From NCBI GenBank assembly GCA_036250225.1, contig JAPZLL010000003.1:868001-932000 (forward strand): a stretch of 64,000 bases of DNA. Direction: 5' to 3'. Below the pieces are notes generated by a model that was not told the DNA's origin, made no database searches, and saw only the letters and a list, made by a program, of their open reading frames with translations. How positions within the stretch are numbered: the stretch's first letter is position 1; each line of letters starts with the position of its first letter. Shown here piece by piece: positions 47,587 to 56,314 of the stretch. This DNA is from Cercophora sp. LCS_1. Its lineage: Eukaryota > Ascomycota > Sordariomycetes > Sordariales > Lasiosphaeriaceae. Made by a program: the position numbers and the translations under genes.

Positions 47587-49453
47587 GTTATCTTTTAGGA
47601 TTACTATTATTTTGTAGTTTACTGTCGATTATGCTCTGAATTAGAATGCGCTTGTGGAGAGCGATGTTTGGCGCTATTATAGTTGTGGTGCGGTTGATGG
47701 TGCGATAGATGATGCTGCTGTTAGTAGCGGAGAGGTGAGGCGATAATACAGTGCGTCCCAGTTCTGGGCTTCCCGTAGTCCCAAATTCAGGCGCTCATTT
47801 TTTTGGATTGGGAAAATCCTAATCCGTCGTGCCCGTCCATGAGTGGTAAGTACTGCGTGCGAATAAAAAATGAGTCCATACTGTGTTAGCGCGTCCGTGT
47901 GTCTGTAACATATGAACAGAGTGCACGCGACCAGACGCCCATTTCGCTCCTAGCTGTAACGTTGTCGTTGAGGAAGGAACACTAAGACGCGTCACATAAA
48001 TCCTTATCTCCCACGCCCCGCAACAACTTCAGGTGGGTTCAGCGGATGGCAAACTTCTTCTTCGCGTCCAGAGCCAAAGCCCCAGAGCACAATGAAAAAG
48101 AGAAAAGAGACACGGCCGGTCAGACTTCCACCGATACCCACCCCGCCTGAGCGCCCGAAGGCAAGACCTCAAAGGCAGGGTACAGATCATCGCACACTCT
48201 CTATACAGCCAAGCCGTAAGGCAAGGCCGCCACCTTTGCAGGCAGAGCGGGAGTAAAAGGGGATGCTAACTGTAGGGCGTCGAGGAGATAAATCATCAAC
48301 CCGGGTGGGATCTGTGGCTCCTTTAGGGAACACAAAAGAGGACGACTACTATAGAAATGATTCTATGAAGTATTGTCGACATGAAGAAAAAAAAGAGAAA
48401 AGAAGTTGGAAAGGATGGGAGGGAGCGGAAGATTATATGCATGTTGGTTCTTGGTCTGTGCACGCCTGCATTTTTTGACGTTCACAGGCGCAGAGATTTT
48501 TGGTGGGGCTGGGTGGTTGGGTTGGGAGCCGCAGGACCCACTGGGCGACTTCACCTGCCAAGATTCCAGGAAAAGCTCATGTTTTGCCGTCCTGGTGTGC
48601 CAATTCTGGCTGGCCTTGACCAGATCTTCTTGGCACCCTCAGGCACCTAGAGCTCGGGCCACCAAGCACCTACCAAAGTCTCTCGACAGCTCAGGAACTC
48701 CAAAGCGGCATCCCAATTCACGGCTGCATACCATCGTCTTAGAGCCAGAATCCCGGAGCATGGTGCTCAAAAAGATTTAAATTTGAGATGCTGTCCTATC
48801 GTGCTCGTTTCTAAGAAATCCTCAAGAAGAAGAAAGACAGTTCTGCTGCGATTTCTCAAGTGATCTAAGGAAAGCGTACTCGTGCCGCAGTGCTGCCTCT
48901 TGATATTTTGCCTTCTTTTATTGAACATTTTGTATTTTTGCCCCTTCACTTGCATCTTACCTTCCTGGAAAGTGTTCTAGACTCTGTGGCTCATTGTAGC
49001 TGGGAACTATGGCTTGACTAGATAGGAATGAGGTTTGCAGCGTTTCGAATCATCGCGACGCGCATGTGTGCGGCGGCGCGTGCACGAATTTTAGCGCCTT
49101 GGCAAAAGCGCCTTGGCTCAGTCGCCCCACCTTAGCCAAGCGAAGCTTTGTGCCTCAGCAATGGTAGGGTTGGCTCTGCGGAGCCAAAACTCTATTCTCG
49201 ATTGGCAAAGATAGAATGCCACCGCTGGCCTACCTCCCTCCCATTTTCCTCCACAGACCGTCTTTGACATCCAGCCGCCGTCTCGCACACCCACCCAACA
49301 TCAGATCATCACACAGCTGAGCCCCTAGCCTCCACCGACCTACCAGACGGCCGTGGTACCTCGTGTGCCACGACGTGGTCTCCGCCCGTCTGTTCTGCGC
49401 CACAACAAACTGACCACAGCAATTATATACCTGGGTACCAACACGGTCCAGAA
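47587..49453. other. Intergenic region inside the accessory island
   Basis: Lower GC than the flanks. It contains a small ATG-led frame of 54 codons (48092-48256, Pro/Arg/Lys-rich, unlikely to be a gene). A perfect hairpin TTGGCTC-TGCG-GAGCCAA lies at 49170-49187, within a stretch where CGCCTTGGC occurs twice (49096-49120). An ATTATATACC TATA-like element at about 49422 precedes the next gene. Nothing else was recognised. Confidence 0.4.
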
Positions 49454-50740
49454 ATGCCCTTGCTCCACATTACACCCAATATTACTAATATGTCCTACAT
49501 CAGTGCCCGTGCCAGTGCCACTATGGCAACCAAGTCCATGGCTCCCTTGCCCCGGCACCGCATCCTGCACCATCTCCGCCTTGAATGGGAGTCACATCAC
49601 CGGCGACTGGTGTACAAATATAATGCGGTCCACTCCTTCCTTTACGAGCCCGACATTAAGGATCTGGAGGACCTCGCCGCGGGCATGACCCTGGAGCAAG
49701 CCGATTTCTGTTGTAATAAGTCGGTTGCCCTTTACATCATGACGGCGGAGAAATCACTCTTCCCTCGGGCTTACCTACTACTCGAGATGCTCCACAACCA
49801 CCTTTACGACAAATGGTTTCGCCCCTACCGCAGGGAGCTTGAATACGGCCAGTTTCTCGCCAGGACCATCGTGCCTCAGTGCCCCTCGCTCCCTACCGGC
49901 GCAAGGCCTGGCGACGTGGTTGACATCGTTATTCCCGTTCACGCGGCTATTTGTAACAGAGCGGAGGAAGCTCGACTCGCTCTTAAGGAGCTCGGGCCCA
50001 GCCTTCAGAGTAAGTCTGTGCTTAAACCCAGACTTCCTAGGGAATACTGGAGGGGGCTCAACAGAAATCGGTCCCTTTTGTCCATCATTCGACATCAGGA
50101 GTTTTTTATTCTCCAGCCACTCTTCCGGGCTCTCGCCATTGTCATCCGTGGCGAGTCGTTTAACGCTCAGGTGTTGGATATCGGGCAGCTTAGTGTCCTG
50201 GTCATCCGTACCGGTGTAGAGGAAGGCCTAAGTGCCCCTATCTCCTTTGACCCAATCGCCCACCAGATCAGCGCGTTGTTCCACGGCTCCCACCGCGAGA
50301 CAGCCGTTGAGACGGCGCTCGATACTGCTGTTGACTTTGTAATGGATTTGGAGGAACGCGAAGTGGCGGCGTTTGGTCTTCGACCTGATCCTGTCGCCTC
50401 AACTCGTGGTCTTGAGGACGGATGCTTTCGAGGTCCGAGTTTTCGACATAAAGCTATCCAACTGGGGTGGGCCCAGTGGGGAGATGACCCCCTAGTGGGG
50501 CCAAGCTCTCAGTGGGTTGACCTAGAGAAGCACGAGGAGAAGCCCCGGTGGAGCGAGCGCGAAGTTGAGCGGATACAGGCCGCGGGAGAGCTCAAGGTAG
50601 CACCAGCTCCCGGGCAAATATGGAGCGAGCGCGAAATTCAGCTCTGGAACGCGAGGGCGAAGGAGCGGATGCGGGCCGCGGGAGAGCTCAAGGCAGCACC
50701 AGCTCCTGGGGAAGTGTCAGCGGTTTTATCGCCAGTCTGA
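49454..50740 (+). CDS. Orphan 428-aa protein with duplicated C-terminal segment
   Basis: A single uninterrupted frame of 428 codons starts at an ATG with A at -3 and a TATA-like sequence about 30 bp upstream. I recognise no domain. The body (RHRILHHLRLEWESHHRRLV, AVHSFLYEPDIKDLEDLAAG and so on) is helix-prone, has balanced charge and normal amino-acid composition, so coding is likely. No signal peptide or membrane helix is evident. Near the C-terminus WSEREVERIQAAGELKVAPA and WSEREIQLWNARAKERMRAA, then GELKAAPAPGE, form two copies of an in-frame duplication (50549-50620 and 50621-50712), with an internal expansion in the second. Position in the HNWD island suggests lineage-restricted content. 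A link to incompatibility is only conceivable. A further 5' exon cannot be excluded. Confidence 0.68.
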   Translation: MPLLHITPNITNMSYISARASATMATKSMAPLPRHRILHHLRLEWESHHRRLVYKYNAVHSFLYEPDIKDLEDLAAGMTLEQADFCCNKSVALYIMTAEKSLFPRAYLLLEMLHNHLYDKWFRPYRRELEYGQFLARTIVPQCPSLPTGARPGDVVDIVIPVHAAICNRAEEARLALKELGPSLQSKSVLKPRLPREYWRGLNRNRSLLSIIRHQEFFILQPLFRALAIVIRGESFNAQVLDIGQLSVLVIRTGVEEGLSAPISFDPIAHQISALFHGSHRETAVETALDTAVDFVMDLEEREVAAFGLRPDPVASTRGLEDGCFRGPSFRHKAIQLGWAQWGDDPLVGPSSQWVDLEKHEEKPRWSEREVERIQAAGELKVAPAPGQIWSEREIQLWNARAKERMRAAGELKAAPAPGEVSAVLSPV

Positions 50741-51095
50741 AGGAGTGGAACAGAAGGCGCGAACGGGGCACAATAGCTGGTACGCGGGGCACCAGGAATG
50801 AGTGACAAATCCAGGGTCCGTGCGCTGAACTGTGATTGCTGGATGCTGCGGCCAGGCGAAGTGCGGCCGACCACTCAGAAAACGGAAGCCTCGATGGCAA
50901 CACATGGATTCCCAGCAAACTGACTCGCACCACGGAGACGAGTAGATGCGTGGGTGCGTTGAAGCATCACGGGCCAAAGGTTGAGGGCTGCCGATTCGGG
51001 AGTCTGTGTCTTCTCGTCATCCATGTCGTCTCTCCTCGTCATCTATGCAATCATTGATGCCGCCTCATTGGGTCAACAGCGTCGTCACATGGTTG

Positions 51096-51190
51096 ATATC
51101 TCGCGAGGTCGCTATCGATCTTGGAGTTTGGTTCGGAAGGCGCTTCTGTTGGATCCATATCTCGTGAGATCGCTATCGATCCCGATGGGG
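51096..51190. repeat. Two-copy repeat, period 61 bp
   Basis: ATATCTCGCGAGGTCGCTAT at 51096 recurs as ATATCTCGTGAGATCGCTAT at 51157. GGAAGGCGC follows each copy about 40 bp later. Confidence 0.65.
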
Positions 51191-51505
51191 AAGGCGCATC
51201 CGTTGGGCGCAAAGCCCAGAGTCAAAGTCGTCCACTGTTGAATTGATGGCGAGCTCGTGACTGCATTCTTGATGATCTTGAAAGTATATAGAGGGGGGTT
51301 CGAGAACAGAACTTGACACTCGTTTCTTGATCTGCGTTCGCTTCTATTCCCCCCCTTTTTGCCTTGATGGCTTTTTCTTCAGTACCTTTCTCTTGGACAT
51401 ACTTTTCTACTTCGGTTCTTTTGTTTTAATACAACCTATTATTTGCCAGTTCTGTTACGGCCACTATCTCGGACCCCCTAGTTTGAATCTTCTCGTCCTC
51501 GTCCT

Positions 51506-51957
51506 GGTGATGGTATGGGTGATGACATGGGTGATGAATGGTGATGGTACGGGTGATGACATGGGTGATGGTATGGGCGATGATATGGGCGATGATATGG
51601 GTGATGATATGGGTTATGACATGAGTGATGGTATGGGTGATGATATGGGTGACGACTGGTGACGGCACGGGCGACGATATGGGCGGTATGGGTGATGATA
51701 TGGGTGATGACATGGGTGATGGTATGGGTTATGACATGGGTGATGGTATGGGTGATGATATGGGTGACGACTGGTGATGGCACGGGTGATGACTGGTGAC
51801 GGCACGGGCGATGGTATGGGTGATGGTATGGGTGATGACTGGTGATGGTACGGGTGATGACTGGCGACGACTGGTGATGGTACGAGTAATGACATGGGTG
51901 ATGATATGGGTGACGATATGGGTGACGACTGGTGATGGCACGGGTGATGATATGGCG
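51506..51957. repeat. Minisatellite of GGTGATGAYATG-type units
   Basis: About 450 bp of imperfect tandem units, mostly 12-mers such as GGTGATGATATG and GGTGATGACATG, mixed with GGTGATGGTATG and GGTGACGACTG variants. Higher-order duplications are visible (for example 51600-51660 resembles 51700-51775). Minus-strand frames are free of stops and encode His/Pro/Ser/Tyr-rich strings, a by-product of the repeat. Confidence 0.95.
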
Positions 51958-52291
51958 ATAAGTCCTAGGGAGTGATGGGAGGAATAATAAGAGGGACGGC
52001 AAGAGGGATAAGTTGGGAGGGATGACTCGGGGATGACACGCAAGAACTGGCAAAGGTTCTGGGATGGGGCTTGGGGTCTCGGAGTTGGTTGGGAACCTGG
52101 AGTTGGGCTGGGAACTCGGCGTTGGGGTTTCGGTTAATTGATTGGAGGTGCGGAACACTGATGGTATCACCGAATCAAATGCTGTTGGTCCCTTTATCTT
52201 GTTTCGTATGTGGCTATGCTACGTTTCCTAAACCCGACCACGGTCCATCTTCTCGACAGCCAGCGCATTCCTGCTTCCCAGAAAAGACAAT

Positions 52292-53077
52292 TCACCACCC
52301 ACTCCTCAATCTCTCAGCAAAAAACTCCATCAAAGGCACCACCTCCTCCCGAATCCTCGGCATGCCATCATCCGCCTTCTTCCACCTCACCTCCCTCACA
52401 TCCTCAAACATATCCCTCACAACCTCAACCCCCTCCTCATCCAAAACTTCGCTATCCCGTCCGTGACAAACCAAAACCGGGGTCTTTGCCTTTTTCGCTC
52501 CTCCCAACCCCCCACTCATAGACGCAACCATGCCACCTCCGACGGAAACAACGCCCTTGAATCTCTTGCCTTTATCCCCATTTCCCTCCCCCTCCTTCAC
52601 TTCCTCCACTCTCCCTCCTCCCGCAAGCCTCGCCGCCAATCCCAGCGCCAAACTTCCACCCTGCCCAAACCCAAAAACCAACACATCCTCCACCTCCCAC
52701 CCCAACTTTTGTACCAGCACATCCCTAACCAACCCCCCCAAAACCAGCCTCTCCGCTTTGTGGAAACCCGGATCGGGATCTAACCCCTCCCCGCTTAGTC
52801 TGATATCATCACCCCAGTGGAAATGGTGCGTTGGACCGCTGTCTAATGGGAGCCCTAATAGGGCCGGAGGCAACGGGTTCACACCGCGGATGGAGATGGC
52901 GTAGACGTTGGGGAGGTTGAGGTTTTTGGCAAAGGATAGGAAGGGGGCTTCGTTGTCGCCTAGGCCGTGGAGGAGGAGGAGGAAGGTTGTTGTTGATTCG
53001 GGGGGTGAGGGGGGGTGGAGGGATAGTGTGAGGGAGAGGGAGGTGAAATCGGAGGGTGTTGGGATTCGAGGGGGCAT
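52292..53077 (-). CDS. Phospholipase/carboxylesterase-fold protein, catalytic residues missing
   Basis: A single exon of 261 aa starts at ATG 53077. The open frame extends further upstream through a (AAAG)n leader, which I exclude. The fold is that of acyl-protein thioesterase/phospholipase-carboxylesterase: LLLLHGLGDNEAPFLSFA, VYAISIRGVNPLP and HWGDDIRLSGEGLD, then VLVFGFGQGGSLALGLAARL at the nucleophile elbow and PVLVCHGRDSEVL near the acid. The elbow reads G-F-G-Q-G, so the catalytic Ser of G-x-S-x-G is Gly (residue about 138). The usual HGxxD is HGRDS. The family's GMGHS is GMPRI, without the His. Family knowledge therefore predicts no esterase activity. It could be a binding or scaffold protein, or act by another mechanism. 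The location is probably cytosolic, with no signal peptide seen. Confidence 0.85.
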   Translation of the reverse strand: MPPRIPTPSDFTSLSLTLSLHPPSPPESTTTFLLLLHGLGDNEAPFLSFAKNLNLPNVYAISIRGVNPLPPALLGLPLDSGPTHHFHWGDDIRLSGEGLDPDPGFHKAERLVLGGLVRDVLVQKLGWEVEDVLVFGFGQGGSLALGLAARLAGGGRVEEVKEGEGNGDKGKRFKGVVSVGGGMVASMSGGLGGAKKAKTPVLVCHGRDSEVLDEEGVEVVRDMFEDVREVRWKKADDGMPRIREEVVPLMEFFAERLRSGW

Positions 53078-53500
53078 TTTCTTTCTTTCTTTCTTTCTTT
53101 CTTTCCCTTCCTCTTTTTGGCTCTGAGTTGCTTCTCGATATTGAGTGGGCGGGGTTGGTTGGAATGGTGAGGGAATGTGTGATGATCCTGGAGGGTGGTT
53201 TGAATTGGTGGAGTTTTTGCAATGCGAGAGTGCGTCTGGTGGTTGGAGAATGAAGTTGAGATTGATTCGGGTCGGGCCGTTGCTAGGTGGCGGGGTGGGG
53301 TGAGTCGGCGGCGAGAGCTTAGATTGACGTTGACTGCAAGCAATGGACGGGAAAAACACTATGCGAAAGTAGGATTAGCACGCAGAATATTGATGCCTGT
53401 TAATAATGTAATCTTTTAGATTTGGTCCTGGTAATGATACATGTGCCCGCCATCTAAACGCCTGCTATAAACATCGCTTTGCCATCCCACCAATGAGCTA
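53078..53500. other. Spacer with (CTTT)n tract
   Basis: These 423 bp lie between the LCCL gene stop and the esterase-like start. On the minus strand the last 30 bp before the ATG are (AAAG)6-7 (53081-53105), probably 5' UTR. Nothing else was seen. Confidence 0.55.
53081..53105. repeat. (CTTT)n microsatellite
   Basis: Six tandem CTTT units lie immediately upstream of the minus-strand esterase-like start codon. Confidence 0.9.
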
Positions 53501-55477
53501 TCATCTCTTCAAAGCAGCGACAAAGTCCCTTGAATACTCCAACTCTACCGCTCTTGTCCGAAGTTTGGACGGACCGGGCACCATCTCGACCCACTCTCGC
53601 TCCGTATTCCAGATGCCTGCCTTGGTGTAGTCCAGACTCGAACTCCCCTGCATCCACGAGAACCGAAAGTACTCGTTCTCCGCCACGCCAGCGTCTCTGG
53701 TCCACGTAAAGTTGGACACAGCCGGTTCATCTGTAAAATAGGCCCTGAACCGTTCCACGTCGTTCACAAGTACGCTGATGCCGTCATATTCCGGGCTCGG
53801 TGGAGAGCCCCAGCCAAATGTGATGCTCGAGATGTTTTGCCCCACGGCAGCCGAGATGCTCGGCAGAGCTGATCGAAGCTGTTGGTCGCCCTGGAGAGCA
53901 AAAGCCGTCTGTAGGAATGGATCCCATCCCCAGCGAGCGATGCCGTTGAGGAAGAATCCCATCAGTAGCCCCTGATACACCAGAGAGGGTCGCGTCTGCA
54001 GGCTTGTTCCAGGCAGAAGCAGCAGGGCGAGGATGTAGTGATGAATGCGCAGCTTCAGCTGTGGTAGCAGCACGCAGATTATCAACCCTGCACCGAGAAG
54101 AATGTAAAGTTGCAGGTACCGGATCAGACGTCCCTCCTGCTGGAAGAACCAGATCTGCGTCGCCGTGATGATGACCAGAATAATGATGATAATGGCAAGC
54201 GCAACGCGAGCTCCGGGTTGTTGCTCGAGATCGTGGCCAGTCAGACGCTGGATCGGGATGAAATCGAACGTGTGGTTGGTCAAGGCGCCGACCCAGCATG
54301 CACCGAGCCAGAGGACTGTCTTTTCGATCTGAGCTTTCAAGCCGCTCAGTGTCCGACGAACTCCCATCCTGTCATACATGACCCAAGCGGCGAGCATGGC
54401 CGGCAGGTAAAGACCGAGCTCGCGGGAAAACAAGGACGGAACGTTCGAGTAGTTTGGAGCGTCAGTTGCCAGCCCCACTGTCCAGAAGATTCCGGTGAAG
54501 ACGGAAAAGAAGAAGACCCCCGGGGATGTGGTGAAGAGTGAGAGTAGGGACGAAAAGACAACTGACACGGCGAGCAGCGGCCATTTCATGTCGCGCGCCT
54601 CGCACTCCACCCTTTCGAAGGTGAACGAGAGGGGAAAGTACGAATCAAATCCAAAACTCGAGATTCCGTTTCTCGTCGATGCGTTGAAGTTCCTCTGTGT
54701 CCCAATCAATCGCAAAATACCACAGCCGCCTTCGGCATTGGAGATAACCCCAGCATGTATAGCGGAGCCACAGATGTACGAGTCGCCGCGATAAACAGCA
54801 CTGCCATCTGACCCTGTCGGCGGCCCTCCAACGATCAAGGGCTGGTACAAAACTTCCTGGTCCCCCACGGCACGCGGATTCAACACCTGGTAGCTCGCAC
54901 AGCTCGCGGGACATCGGAAGGCCAGTCCAGTATTATCAAACGGCCGACACAAGTTCCCATCGATCCCGCAACCGTTGTTGTAGTCCCAAAAAGCCGATCC
55001 ACACCCAAGCTTGGTCGGGGCTCCAAAGGGCGCAATATCACTGGCGAGTAGACCTGAGCGCATAACCAGAGCGAATGTGACGATCCACATGGCCAGCCAG
55101 AAGATCAAGAGCCATATCCTGTGCTTCTTTTGCGGGAGCACCTTTCGAAGCATGACGACAGGGAACTGTTGGATCTGTGGGAAGAGTGGCTCGATCTTGA
55201 AAGTGCGCGGAACCGGCGGTCCCTGGGTCCAGTTCACCGTAACCTTGGTGGAGCGCCGGATGGGGTACGGCACCCATTTGAACTTCTTCCAGCTGTTCTC
55301 ATCCTGAATGAAGCGCGGCGTGGGAGGTGAATGGTCCTCGTCGACTCCTCGAATCGGGGCGTCGGAATGTTCGACCGTGTCGCCGACACCAATGGTTGTC
55401 GTACTGGCACTTGCGCTGCCGCTTGCCTGGCGCTCAATGTCGCGAACCTGCGCGCGTGTTGCCGAGTCTTCGCCCAT
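53501..55477 (-). CDS. LCCL-domain multipass membrane protein
   Basis: A single exon of 658 aa; the ATG at 55477 lies in a strong context (CCGCCATGG). The cytosolic N-terminus (about 1-118) carries NSWKKFKWVPYP and VTVNWTQGPPVPRTFK, followed by a first membrane helix at about 121-139 (IWLLIFWLAMWIVTFALVM). The LCCL domain at about 158-265 shows GCGSAFWDYNNGCGIDGNLC, CPASCASY, YRGDSYICGSAIHAGVI and GGCGILRL, with paired cysteines suited to disulphides in a luminal or extracellular setting. Six to seven further hydrophobic helices follow (for example ALAIIIIILVIITATQIWFF). A soluble C-terminal region ends AVELEYSRDFVAALKR. Fungal LCCL membrane proteins are widespread, but their role is not established. 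Upstream non-ATG codons keep the frame open, so a longer product cannot be ruled out. Confidence 0.9.
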   Translation of the reverse strand: MGEDSATRAQVRDIERQASGSASASTTTIGVGDTVEHSDAPIRGVDEDHSPPTPRFIQDENSWKKFKWVPYPIRRSTKVTVNWTQGPPVPRTFKIEPLFPQIQQFPVVMLRKVLPQKKHRIWLLIFWLAMWIVTFALVMRSGLLASDIAPFGAPTKLGCGSAFWDYNNGCGIDGNLCRPFDNTGLAFRCPASCASYQVLNPRAVGDQEVLYQPLIVGGPPTGSDGSAVYRGDSYICGSAIHAGVISNAEGGCGILRLIGTQRNFNASTRNGISSFGFDSYFPLSFTFERVECEARDMKWPLLAVSVVFSSLLSLFTTSPGVFFFSVFTGIFWTVGLATDAPNYSNVPSLFSRELGLYLPAMLAAWVMYDRMGVRRTLSGLKAQIEKTVLWLGACWVGALTNHTFDFIPIQRLTGHDLEQQPGARVALAIIIIILVIITATQIWFFQQEGRLIRYLQLYILLGAGLIICVLLPQLKLRIHHYILALLLLPGTSLQTRPSLVYQGLLMGFFLNGIARWGWDPFLQTAFALQGDQQLRSALPSISAAVGQNISSITFGWGSPPSPEYDGISVLVNDVERFRAYFTDEPAVSNFTWTRDAGVAENEYFRFSWMQGSSSLDYTKAGIWNTEREWVEMVPGPSKLRTRAVELEYSRDFVAALKR

Positions 55478-56314
55478 GGCGGGTCGTACCACTGTTTTCC
55501 CCAGCCCGTGCAACTCGTTGTTGCGCACAAAACAGGCCTCGATCGGGTACGGTGGGACGATAGGGCGGGTTGGGAATTCGAGACGTTGAACAAGAAGGCA
55601 CCAAATCACTCAAAGAAAGTGTAACGGTCCCGTCGCAACAGACTGATATACGTTGGAGCGAAAGTGGTCGGGTGAAACACCTCGACGGAAGAATGCAAAG
55701 AGAGAGAATGTGGACGGGTTTAAGGCATGGATGGGACAACGACGAGAAGCTTGGCCAACAGTCCGGCTGGTTACATTGATCGCATCCCTGAACCTAAGAC
55801 CAGCTTAGATGGGGTGGGGGATTCCATCGGCTTTTGACACGGCCTGGCTGTTTTTACGAGCGGCTTGCCTCGAGGGGCGGCGCTGACGCGGGTCAGCAAT
55901 GGAGGCACCCCTCCTCGCCATTGAACGTGCCAGCGAGCCGGGTTACAGGGCGCCGCCAGGAACACCCGTTGTGGTGGGGTGTCTCACCCTAGGAACAAGG
56001 TTCAACCATGGCGCCTCAGGCACGACTTGGCATTTTGACCAACGAAGACTCACAACATCTCATTGAACACCGGATGAATTTCTAGCTATTCGGTTTGCAG
56101 GGCTCACATACAAGAGATTGAGATCCCAAAAACATCAGACCCAGTGCCATCACCGAGAGGTTTGCTGCCGTCACATCTGGCAGGGGTTCAGCCCACGTTT
56201 TCCAGTTTGCAGATCCCTGCGTGTCTCTGATCTTTTTTTGGCGCCGAAAATCACAACCCTAGCAACTGAACAACGCCCGATCTCTCGATTAGGTTACCAG
56301 AGCCTCTTGGGACC
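55478..56314. other. Divergent promoter region, LCCL gene / QTRT2
   Basis: These 837 bp lie between two start codons pointing outwards. No repeat, RNA gene or obvious known operator was recognised. Confidence 0.5.

Larger units (their letters stand above)
50741..52291. other. Intergenic region, right edge of the accessory island
   Basis: Contains a two-copy 61-bp repeat (51096-51190) and a large GATG-type minisatellite (51506-51957), both listed separately. No gene is supported. The His/Pro-rich frames on the minus strand come from the satellite. Confidence 0.5.

Noticed and set aside
48092..48256. 54-codon ATG-led frame, Pro/Arg/Lys-rich
   Set aside because: Short, no homology recognised, no supporting promoter or splice context; only listed inside the intergenic entry.
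51478..52170. His/Pro/Ser/Tyr-rich minus-strand frames of up to 230 codons
   Set aside because: They are a by-product of the minisatellite, which lacks stops in these frames.
53078..53359. N-terminal extension of the esterase-like frame
   Set aside because: It includes translation of the (AAAG)n tract and low-complexity Pro/Ser/Asn sequence; the ATG at 53077 fits the family start.
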